Source: an uncultured Eubacteriales bacterium | GTDB taxonomy: Bacteria; Bacillota; Clostridia; Lachnospirales; Lachnospiraceae | Assembly (NCBI GenBank): GCA_902783795.1 | Contig: CACZSO010000225.1 | Location: 1-5,301 of the forward strand | Direction of reading: 5' to 3' | Length of the DNA: 5,301 bases | Part shown: positions 1 through 5,301 of the stretch, one piece after another | How the letters are laid out: the number at the start of each line of letters is the position of its first letter | Position numbering within the stretch: position 1 is the stretch's first letter | Made by a program: the position numbers and the translations under genes | The notes under the pieces: model-generated | Told to the model about the DNA's origin: nothing | The model's database searches: none | What the model saw: the letters and a program-made list of their open reading frames with translations, nothing else

Positions 1-78
1 ACGGAGCTATCCGTATGTTCCGGCTTTTGAAGGCTGGCAGTTCACTCAAGGCAGACTGACTTATAAAGAAAGTCTTCC

Positions 79-107
79 TTGCTATTTTCTTAAGCCCTGC
101 TTATAAT
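79..107 (+). promoter_or_regulatory. Promoter of the malic enzyme gene
   Basis: A -35 element TTGCTA (79-84, four of six consensus bases) is separated by exactly 17 bp from a perfect -10 element TATAAT (102-107). Transcription would begin near 114 and give a 5' leader of about 48 bases. The layout fits a housekeeping sigma-A promoter. A second TTGACA at 126-131 has no matching -10 at the right distance, so it is probably not used. No clear operator was recognised. Confidence 0.7.
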
Positions 108-147
108 AAAAATGTTCCTGTTTTGTTGACAAAAATACCTGCTTTCC

Positions 148-152
148 GGAGG
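148..152 (+). promoter_or_regulatory. Ribosome binding site of the malic enzyme gene
   Basis: GGAGG lies 9 bases before the ATG at 162. This spacing and the lack of another in-frame ATG nearby support the chosen start. Confidence 0.85.
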
Positions 153-161
153 AAATAAAGT

Positions 162-1331
162 ATGAATTATGCAGAAGAATCATTAAAGCTTCATGAAGCC
201 TGGAACGGGAAAATAGAGGTGATCTCCCGGGTCCCGGTGACGAATAAAGATGAGCTTTCTCTGGCCTATACGCCCGGTGTAGCCCAGCCCTGTCTGGAGA
301 TCCAGAAAGATTATGATAAGTCCTTTACACTGACCCGCCGTTCAAATCTGGTGGCAGTCATCACTGACGGCACCGCCGTGCTGGGTCTGGGGGACATCGG
401 CCCGGAAGCGGGCATGCCCGTCATGGAAGGAAAATGTGCGCTTTTTAAAGCTTTCGGTGATGTGGACGCTTTCCCTCTCTGCATCCGCTCCAAGGATGTG
501 GATGAACTGGTGCGGACCATCTATCTCATCTCCGGCAGCTTCGGCGGCATTAATCTGGAGGACATTGCCGCTCCCCGCTGCTTTGAGATTGAGCGGAAAT
601 TAAAAGAGATCTGCGATATTCCCATCTTCCATGATGATCAGCACGGCACGGCCATCGTAGTAGGCGCTGCCATCATCAATGCGCTGCGCGTCGTGGAAAA
701 AGATATACAGGATGTACATGTGGTGATCAACGGTTCCGGCTCTGCAGGCATAGCGATCGGCCGGCACCTTTTAGACCTGGGTGTCCGGCACCTGAAGATG
801 GTGGACAAAAACGGCATCCTCTGTGAGGGCATCGATATGAACCCGGCCCAGGAAGAGATGGCACAGCTTACAAATCCGGAGCACTTTTCAGGAAAACTGG
901 CGGATGCTATGGCCGGTGCCGATGTTTTCGTAGGCGTCAGCGCGCCCCACATCGTCACAAAGGACATGATCCGGTCCATGGCGGAAAAGCCCATCGTCTT
1001 CCCTATGGCGAATCCTGTCCCGGAGATCGAGCCGGAAGAAGCCAAAGAAGCCGGCGCTTTTGTAGTAGGTACCGGCCGTTCAGATCATCCGAACCAGATC
1101 AATAATGTGCTGGTCTTCCCCGGTATTTTCCGCGGCGCCTTAGACGTCCGCGCCAAAGATATCAATCAGGAAATGAAACGGGCGGCTTCCTTTGCCCTGG
1201 CGGACCTGGTCTCTTGTGAGGAACTGAGCCCCGAATACATCCTGCCGGCGGCCTTTGATAAACGGGTAGGACCGGCCGTCGCGAAAGCCGTGGCTCAGGC
1301 CGCCAGAGACTCCGGCGCAGCCCGGCTGTAA
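162..1331 (+). CDS. NAD(P)-dependent malic enzyme (oxaloacetate-decarboxylating), short bacterial form
   Basis: This cytoplasmic enzyme oxidatively decarboxylates L-malate to pyruvate and CO2 while reducing NAD(P)+, linking C4 acids to pyruvate metabolism. The 389 residues are full length for the short bacterial form, which lacks the phosphotransacetylase-like C-terminal domain of MaeB proteins. Seen in the sequence: the N-terminal malic domain with LAYTPGVA (Tyr36 is the expected general acid), the TDGTAVLGLGDIGP block (68-81), Lys91 in MEGK (expected catalytic base), and Glu133/Asp134 plus Asp159 of FHDDQHGTA as the expected metal ligands. The C-terminal Rossmann domain has the nucleotide loop GSGSAG (191-196), and NPVPEI and GTGRSDHPNQ follow later. 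Asp215 at the end of the second Rossmann strand would favour NAD over NADP, but this is inference and cofactor use is not settled. The gene has its own promoter and ends before a shared terminator, so it appears monocistronic. No key residue is missing. Confidence 0.95.
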   Translation: MNYAEESLKLHEAWNGKIEVISRVPVTNKDELSLAYTPGVAQPCLEIQKDYDKSFTLTRRSNLVAVITDGTAVLGLGDIGPEAGMPVMEGKCALFKAFGDVDAFPLCIRSKDVDELVRTIYLISGSFGGINLEDIAAPRCFEIERKLKEICDIPIFHDDQHGTAIVVGAAIINALRVVEKDIQDVHVVINGSGSAGIAIGRHLLDLGVRHLKMVDKNGILCEGIDMNPAQEEMAQLTNPEHFSGKLADAMAGADVFVGVSAPHIVTKDMIRSMAEKPIVFPMANPVPEIEPEEAKEAGAFVVGTGRSDHPNQINNVLVFPGIFRGALDVRAKDINQEMKRAASFALADLVSCEELSPEYILPAAFDKRVGPAVAKAVAQAARDSGAARL

Positions 1332-1352
1332 GCCCTCCGGCACCGGAGAGGC
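1332..1352 (+). repeat. Small hairpin just after the malic enzyme stop codon
   Basis: GCC and CTCCG (1332-1339) pair with CGGAG and GGC (1344-1352) around a GCAC loop, with a single bulged A at 1349. No T-run follows, so on its own it is a weak terminator. It may stabilise the 3' end of the message or assist the stronger hairpin downstream. The function is inferred. Confidence 0.35.
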
Positions 1353-1384
1353 TTCTGGCCGATGCATGGAATCCACTGAAAAAG

Positions 1385-1416
1385 AGGAGCCTTTCCTGTT
1401 GAAAGGAAAGGCTCCT
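1385..1416. terminator. Bidirectional rho-independent terminator between convergent genes
   Basis: A perfect 13-bp stem (AGGAGCCTTTCCT at 1385-1397 and its complement at 1404-1416) closes a 6-base loop. Reading + it is followed by TTATCTTTATT, and reading - by CTTTTTC, so it can end transcription from both sides. It sits 53 bases after the malic enzyme stop codon and only 5 bases after the glycosidase stop codon (TAA, 1424-1422 on the minus strand). The + strand T-tail therefore overlaps the end of the glycosidase gene. Confidence 0.88.
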
Positions 1417-1421
1417 TATCT

Positions 1422-3905
1422 TTATTCCGCCCTGATCTCAGCCGAGGCTTCTTCCACACCTTCCGCAGAGAAGATCACCCGGATGATACCGGCCTCTTCT
1501 GTGGATCGGACCGCCGCCATGACCTGTCCTTCAAATGTCTCCCAGGTGTCGCTGTCATAGCTCATTTCAGGCTGCGGCTGCGGATCTGCGCTGCCAAAAG
1601 CCTGAAGCACACCGGGCCCTTCCACGCGGACACGAATCTGTTTCTTCTGCCCGGAAAACCGGTTGGGAACCCCTTTCGTGTCTGTCAATGTGGCTGTGAC
1701 AAAGGCGATATCTTCGCCGCCCGCAGTAATAACTTCCCGCTCCGTCTTCAGTTTCATCTTTACCGGCTCTCCGGCTGTTTCCACGCACATCCGGCCGGTC
1801 TCCCTGCCGTTTTCGTCATAAGAAACCGCCACAAGGCTCCCCGGCTGATAGATGGTATTAAAAGAAGCGATAAAGCCCTGCTCTCTTCCGGTCTTCCGGC
1901 GGCCGCAGGAAACACCGTTTACCAGCAGTTCCGTCTCACAGGAGCCTGAAAAGACTTCCACTTCCACCGGCGTACCTTCGAAGCCCGGCCAGGTCCATGA
2001 CTCTATCTGGTCTTTATAGAGCCAGGCGGTCCGGGAAGGGGTCTCCCCGTAATGATCCGGACGCCCCACCGCAAGGTAAGGCTCTTTTCTTAATCCGAAC
2101 ACGATCTCTCTTAAATAGCTCATGGGACGGCGGTACCCCAGAATATTGATATCGCCGATATAAGCCAGACGATCCGGGAAATTACTGCCGAAATTCGCCT
2201 TCCCGTCATAATAGAAGATGCCGCAGCCGGCTTCGCCCAGATAATCATACCCGGTCCAGGTGAAATCGCCGGTCACATGGGGATTCTCTTCCACGATCCT
2301 CCACAGCCGTACGATATCCGCCGGATAAGTCTCTGTAGCCACCATGGCTTTATTCGGATGCAGTTCCTTCTCCAGCACATGACGTCCCGTAAGATAGTTC
2401 AGTCCCGGTACATCCGCTGCCTGGGCGGCTTCTTCCAGGATCTCCGTCATCAGAGGATGGACGGCAAAGGCATCACTGTCCGTCAGACTGCCCATGGCCT
2501 GGTTCATGGCGCCTACACCGCCATCGTCCTGTCCGCCGGCAGGGGTCTTCTCCTGCGCTTCTTTCATGACGCTTTCCGTGATCATCGGCAGCCAGCCTCT
2601 CAGCAGGGCCGCGATCAGACCGTTGGTCCCTGTGGTCGTATACCGGGTGGGATCCAGTTCCCGGAACTTCCGGCAGATCTTCCGGTTGATGCTGCCGCCG
2701 TTTTCCCGGCCCAGATCCAGGATCTCATTGCCGGTGGAATACAACACCACAGAGGGGTGGTTGTAGTCCTTCACCACCATTTTCCCCGTTTCTTCCTCCC
2801 AGTGATCCCCGAAATACAGGGAGAAGTCGTTCGTGTTTTTTTCCTCGTTCCACATATCGGAAAGCTCATCCATCACCAGGATGCCGTACTTATCGCATGC
2901 CCGGAGCATCGCCCGGCTCACCGGATTGTGGGCGGAGCGGATCGCGTTAAATCCCGCCTCCTTCAGCTCTCTGGCCCGTTTATCCTCGGCCGCGTCAAAC
3001 GTTGCCGCTCCCAGGATGCCGTTGTCGTGATGGATGCAGCTGCCGCGCATCTTTTCTTCTTTTCCGTTGATCCTGAGGCCGTGGTCCCCGTCAAAGGTCA
3101 CGGTCCTGATGCCGGTTCTGACTGCTGCCTCATCTATGACCTTATCCCCGGAAAGCAGCTGCACCTGAACATCGTAAAGGGCCGGATCCTCCGGACTCCA
3201 GAGCTTAGGCTCCCGGATACAGAATAAAGAGACTGCCATGTCTTCGTCCTCCGGCCAGAGGCTCAGCCGGACCCGATCCTGCTTCACGATCTCTTTTTCC
3301 CATGAAACAGTGATGACTGCCTCTATGGTTTTCTTTTCCCGGGCAATGTTTTTCACCTTTGCCGACACTTCCACCAGGGCTTCTTCCTCCGAAGCTGTTC
3401 TGGCCGTGACCTTCAGACCGTCCGGGAGTACAAATACCGGACCGCCGGCCATCAGGGATACCGGCCGGTAGATACCGCTGCCGGAATACCACCGGCTGTT
3501 CGGAGAGGGATTTTTCGCGACCACATGAATCGTATTGGTCTCGCCTGTCTTCAGCCATTTACGCACTTCGATCAGCGTCTCCCCGTATCCATGCAGGCTG
3601 GAAGCCACATACATATCATTCACATAAATCTCTGCCGTCTGATAAATACCTTCAAAGCGGAAAAACACCTGTTTCTCCTGCCATTCCTCCGGCGCAAAAA
3701 ACTCCTTCGTGAAGGCATATTCCCCGCCGGGATAAAAACCGGTCTGGCCGCCGCCCGGTGTATTCTCCGCCGGCGTTTCATGGATCATGGCATCATAAGG
3801 CAGATCCACTTCCTTTTCCGCCTGTCCGCCCGGAACAAACAGCGCCATAAGAGCACTGCCCCCGTTTTTTACCTTCCATCCCCGGTTAAAACTGATCTCT
3901 TTCAT
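1422..3905 (-). CDS. Glycoside hydrolase family 2 enzyme, probable cytoplasmic beta-galactosidase
   Basis: The 827-residue protein is a retaining GH2 glycosidase. It most likely removes terminal beta-galactose, although another beta-sugar specificity is possible. Domains by reading: N-terminal sugar-binding jelly roll (about 1-155, with SGSGIYRPV at 141-149), immunoglobulin-like GH2 sandwich (about 160-265), and TIM barrel (about 270-600). After these come a DUF4982-type module (about 615-695) and a C-terminal beta domain of the Glyco_hydro2_C5 type (about 710-825). Barrel motifs seen are RGSCIHHDNG (287-296), RSAHNP (323-328), TGNE with Glu394 as expected acid/base, ATETYP with Glu525 as expected nucleophile, and GDFTWTGYDYLGEAG (546-560). 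No signal peptide or membrane segment is visible, so the substrate is probably an imported oligosaccharide. The NxK motif of beta-glucuronidases was not recognised, which argues against that activity. AGGAGGT lies 5 bases before the ATG. The gene appears monocistronic. Confidence 0.92.
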   Translation of the reverse strand: MKEISFNRGWKVKNGGSALMALFVPGGQAEKEVDLPYDAMIHETPAENTPGGGQTGFYPGGEYAFTKEFFAPEEWQEKQVFFRFEGIYQTAEIYVNDMYVASSLHGYGETLIEVRKWLKTGETNTIHVVAKNPSPNSRWYSGSGIYRPVSLMAGGPVFVLPDGLKVTARTASEEEALVEVSAKVKNIAREKKTIEAVITVSWEKEIVKQDRVRLSLWPEDEDMAVSLFCIREPKLWSPEDPALYDVQVQLLSGDKVIDEAAVRTGIRTVTFDGDHGLRINGKEEKMRGSCIHHDNGILGAATFDAAEDKRARELKEAGFNAIRSAHNPVSRAMLRACDKYGILVMDELSDMWNEEKNTNDFSLYFGDHWEEETGKMVVKDYNHPSVVLYSTGNEILDLGRENGGSINRKICRKFRELDPTRYTTTGTNGLIAALLRGWLPMITESVMKEAQEKTPAGGQDDGGVGAMNQAMGSLTDSDAFAVHPLMTEILEEAAQAADVPGLNYLTGRHVLEKELHPNKAMVATETYPADIVRLWRIVEENPHVTGDFTWTGYDYLGEAGCGIFYYDGKANFGSNFPDRLAYIGDINILGYRRPMSYLREIVFGLRKEPYLAVGRPDHYGETPSRTAWLYKDQIESWTWPGFEGTPVEVEVFSGSCETELLVNGVSCGRRKTGREQGFIASFNTIYQPGSLVAVSYDENGRETGRMCVETAGEPVKMKLKTEREVITAGGEDIAFVTATLTDTKGVPNRFSGQKKQIRVRVEGPGVLQAFGSADPQPQPEMSYDSDTWETFEGQVMAAVRSTEEAGIIRVIFSAEGVEEASAEIRAE

Positions 3906-3910
3906 AAGAA

Positions 3911-3917
3911 ACCTCCT
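3911..3917 (-). promoter_or_regulatory. Ribosome binding site of the GH2 gene
   Basis: On the minus strand, AGGAGGT ends 5 bases before the ATG at 3905-3903. It is a near-perfect anti-16S match and fixes the start codon. Confidence 0.9.
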
Positions 3918-3969
3918 GTTGTTTTTTTCTTTTTAAAACCAGAAAGATCTTCGCTTTTTATCTGCTTCT

Positions 3970-3998
3970 ATATTACCAGATTCCTTTCTGCTTTTCAA
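3970..3998 (-). promoter_or_regulatory. Promoter of the GH2 gene
   Basis: On the minus strand, TTGAAA (3998-3993) is followed after exactly 17 bp by TAATAT (3975-3970), preceded by TGG as an extended -10 element. Initiation near 3963 would give a leader of about 58 bases. The heptamer AAGCAGA occurs at the inner edge of the -35 box (3993-3987) and again near the start point (3967-3961), a possible pair of regulator half-sites. No match to a catabolite-repression (cre) box was convincing by eye. Confidence 0.65.
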
Positions 3999-4115
3999 TT
4001 ACGCGGGAAGCTTTCTGTGCCGGGTATTATCCCTTTCTTTACGCCTGCATATCCGTGATCAGGCCGGTCAGCGGCACCGTTTCATCATTGACGGCTTCCT
4101 TTTTTCTTTGACAGA

Positions 4116-4124
4116 TGTTATAAT
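4116..4124 (+). promoter_or_regulatory. Extended -10 promoter of the alpha/beta-hydrolase gene
   Basis: TGTTATAAT combines a perfect TATAAT (4119-4124) with the extended -10 TGn motif. No good -35 lies 16-18 bp upstream. TTGACG (4088-4093) is 25 bp away, and a perfect TTGACA (4108-4113) is only 5 bp away, so neither fits. Extended -10 promoters often tolerate a poor -35. Initiation near 4131 would give a leader of about 130 bases. Confidence 0.6.
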
Positions 4125-4150
4125 CCGGATAAATGATCCGGTTTTTGTTT
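4125..4150 (+). repeat. Inverted repeat at the expected start of transcription, followed by a T-rich run
   Basis: CCGGAT (4125-4130) and ATCCGG (4136-4141) form a 6-bp inverted repeat with a 5-base spacer, immediately downstream of the -10 box. A T-rich run (TTTTTGTTTTTATT) follows. It could be an operator where a repressor covers the start point, or a short terminator for transcripts entering from upstream. Because the first arm lies before the predicted start point, the RNA hairpin would not form in transcripts from this promoter, which favours the operator reading. Confidence 0.4.
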
Positions 4151-4200
4151 TTATTCCCGGTTCGTTATGGGATCGCTGCCGGGGGACATTACTCCGCGGC

Positions 4201-4243
4201 GGCCGGCATCACCGGAAGTCCCATGACCGCCGGCCTGTTTTTA
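4201..4243 (+). terminator. Terminator-like hairpin in the leader of the hydrolase gene (possible attenuator)
   Basis: GGCCGGC (4201-4207) pairs with GCCGGCC (4229-4235), and TCA/TGA (4209-4211/4224-4226) extend the stem inside. TGTTTTTA follows at once. The hairpin ends only 7 bases before the GGAGG of the next gene, leaving no room for another promoter in between, so transcripts of that gene must pass through it. An upstream stem, GCTGCCG (4175-4181) with CGGCGGC (4197-4203) including one G-U pair, overlaps its left arm by three bases and would compete with it. The 21-base outer loop makes it weaker than the hairpin at 1385. Termination or attenuation is inferred. Confidence 0.5.
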
Positions 4244-4250
4244 ATTTGAA

Positions 4251-4255
4251 GGAGG
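4251..4255 (+). promoter_or_regulatory. Ribosome binding site of the alpha/beta-hydrolase gene
   Basis: AAGGAGG (ending at 4255) stands 5 bases before the ATG at 4261, which supports this start over later in-frame ATGs such as the one at residue 18. Confidence 0.88.
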
Positions 4256-4260
4256 TTTCC

Positions 4261-5301
4261 ATGATTAATTCCCTGAAAAAGATCCCCGCCGCTTCTTATG
4301 ATGAGATCTTTATGGCCGCCGGGCGGCTCTGCGGTCTGGAAGAGAAAGGCTATAAAGAGGAAGAGTATTTCTTTGACGGGGCCGCGAATGTTTATGAGCG
4401 GATCCATGAGGGTAAGAAGGCTATCCGGTTTGCCGATGCCCCCTACACGTCCCGTTTTCTTTTAAGATATCCGGAAGATCCCTCCGCCTTCAGCGGCAAT
4501 ATCGTCATCGAGATCGATAACGCCACTCCCGGCTTTGATCTGGACCGTTCCTGGATCCTGACTTACCGGCAGATCATCCGGAACGGCGATGTGTACGTGG
4601 GCCTGTTAAGCAAGCCGAATGTGCTGAAAACACTGAAAGAATTCGATCCGGTGCGCTATGCGCCTCTCTCCTGGAAGAATCCGCTGACCTACGAAAGTAC
4701 AGCCCGGGAAACGGACAGTATCCTGAGGAATGACCCGGCATCCGAGACCGGCCTGTTCTGGGATATCCTCATGGACACCGCCAGGCTGTTGAAAAAGGAA
4801 GACAGGCTGAATCCCCTGAGAGATTACATCGGCCAGGCTGCCGCGCCGGTCAAGATCTTTTTAATGGGCTGGTCCCAGTCCGGCGGCTATCTGCTGCGTT
4901 ATATGAAGGATTTTGCCCTGCAGGAAGGGGCCGGCTGCTTTGACGGTTATTTTTCCATGGGCAGCGCGGGAAGCGCCGTACCGGCCTTAAACCAGGAAGA
5001 TCCTCGGGATCCCTCCGAAGATCTGCATCCTTACCACACGGACCGGCCTTTTATCGATATGCATACAGAAAGTGACAATGCTAAGATCGGCAGCGTAAAT
5101 ACCCGGCTCAATGACAGCGAATGGTACCGGATCTATGACATTGCTGGTCCCAGTCATGATACTTATTACAGCGAAGAAGAATATTACCGGGAGGATACGG
5201 CTTTGAAACGGATCGGCCGGGAAATGGCCTACCGCTGCATCGACGAGCATCCGAACAGCTTCCCTTCCCAGTTTGCCTACCAGGCCGGTCTTTACTATCT
5301 G
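4261..5301 (+). CDS. Alpha/beta-hydrolase domain protein (Abhydrolase_10 type), 3' end outside the window
   Basis: The frame is open from the ATG to the window edge, giving 347 residues with no stop; the family is usually longer, so the C-terminus is missing here. The N-terminal part shows the family's typical blocks: GYKEEEYFFDGAANVYE (30-46), FSGN (77-80), a stretch like IVIEIDNATPGFD (81-93) and FDPVRYAPLSW (128-138). The nucleophile elbow is GWSQSGGYLLRY (203-214), with Ser205 the likely nucleophile by analogy with other GxSxxG esterases. HTESD (268-272) probably supplies the acid, and YDIAGPSHD (292-300) the catalytic histidine, His299. No signal peptide or transmembrane segment is seen, so it is probably a cytoplasmic serine hydrolase, most likely an esterase of unknown substrate. 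It is divergent from the GH2 gene; a role in removing ester groups from sugars or plant compounds is possible but unproven. Confidence 0.85.
   Translation, partial: MINSLKKIPAASYDEIFMAAGRLCGLEEKGYKEEEYFFDGAANVYERIHEGKKAIRFADAPYTSRFLLRYPEDPSAFSGNIVIEIDNATPGFDLDRSWILTYRQIIRNGDVYVGLLSKPNVLKTLKEFDPVRYAPLSWKNPLTYESTARETDSILRNDPASETGLFWDILMDTARLLKKEDRLNPLRDYIGQAAAPVKIFLMGWSQSGGYLLRYMKDFALQEGAGCFDGYFSMGSAGSAVPALNQEDPRDPSEDLHPYHTDRPFIDMHTESDNAKIGSVNTRLNDSEWYRIYDIAGPSHDTYYSEEEYYREDTALKRIGREMAYRCIDEHPNSFPSQFAYQAGLYYL

Larger units (their letters stand above)
3906..4260. other. Divergent intergenic region of 355 bp between the GH2 and hydrolase genes
   Basis: The left part (3906-4000) carries the GH2 ribosome binding site, leader and promoter. 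The stretch 4001-4110 holds no recognised site on the + strand, but on the minus strand it is part of an open, GC3-rich frame running from 4164 down to a TAA at 4041-4039. The right part (4111-4260) carries the hydrolase gene's promoter, a palindrome at the expected transcription start, a terminator-like hairpin and the ribosome binding site. No tRNA or known riboswitch consensus was recognised. Confidence 0.7.

Noticed and set aside
126..154. A second promoter for malic enzyme starting with TTGACA at 126-131
   Set aside because: The sequence 17 bp downstream is AGGAAA-like and overlaps the ribosome binding site, so no -10 is present.
638..1045. A 135-codon minus-strand frame inside the malic enzyme gene
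   Set aside because: It is antisense to conserved malic enzyme motifs and Ser/Met/Cys-rich in a way typical of shadow frames.
2277..3227. A 316-codon + strand open frame opposite the GH2 gene
   Set aside because: It lies wholly antisense to a GH2 gene with all family motifs, has a low-complexity His/Gln/Arg/Pro-rich composition, no ribosome binding site and no recognisable domain. It is a shadow of GC-ending codons.
3525..4058. A 177-codon + strand open frame crossing the start of the GH2 gene
   Set aside because: It overlaps the GH2 N-terminal domain, ribosome binding site and promoter on the other strand, has no ribosome binding site and resembles no protein family.
4108..4124. Perfect TTGACA and perfect TATAAT next to each other as one promoter
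   Set aside because: The spacer is only 5 bp, far from the usable 16-18 bp. Only the extended -10 is likely to act.
4189..4407. A 72-codon minus-strand frame overlapping the start of the hydrolase gene
   Set aside because: It is antisense to the conserved N-terminus of the hydrolase, and no ribosome binding site or domain supports it.
4987..5250. An 87-codon minus-strand frame with a hydrophobic segment
   Set aside because: It lies opposite the acid and histidine motifs of the hydrolase; the hydrophobic look comes from reversing Asp/Glu codons.

Overview
The window most likely comes from a Bacillota genome of the class Clostridia, probably a gut Lachnospiraceae-type bacterium. This is inferred from the moderately GC-rich coding sequence, strong AGGAGG-type ribosome binding sites, AT-rich intergenic DNA with TATAAT-type promoters, and the flavour of the three proteins (a short-form malic enzyme, a cytoplasmic family 2 glycosidase with DUF4982-type C-terminal modules, and an Abhydrolase_10-type hydrolase). 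No similarity search was possible, so the taxonomy is a judgement.

Layout. Bases 1-161 hold a promoter (TTGCTA, 17 bp, perfect TATAAT) and a GGAGG site driving a complete malic enzyme gene on the + strand (162-1331). A strong 13-bp hairpin at 1385-1416, T-rich on both sides, ends this gene and also the convergent gene. That second gene (3905-1422, minus strand) is a complete 827-residue glycoside hydrolase family 2 enzyme, probably a beta-galactosidase, with its own well-formed promoter and ribosome binding site. A 355-bp divergent intergenic region (3906-4260) follows. The third gene starts at 4261 on the + strand and runs off the window end; its 347 visible residues form an alpha/beta-hydrolase of the Abhydrolase_10 type with an apparent Ser-acid-His triad.

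The three genes appear to be separate single-gene transcription units (+, -, +), with no operon visible. Malic enzyme links malate to pyruvate in central metabolism, GH2 releases terminal sugars from imported oligosaccharides, and the hydrolase probably cleaves an unknown ester. A direct functional link between them cannot be shown.

The most interesting part is the divergent intergenic region. The + strand leader of the hydrolase gene carries a GC-rich hairpin with a T-run directly before the ribosome binding site, a competing upstream stem that shares three bases with it, and a 38-codon open frame covering the whole leader. Together these suggest transcription attenuation. The same DNA also contains a minus-strand coding-like stretch (4164-4039) that may be a gene remnant. 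No CRISPR array, tRNA, rRNA, insertion sequence or clear novel multi-gene system was seen.
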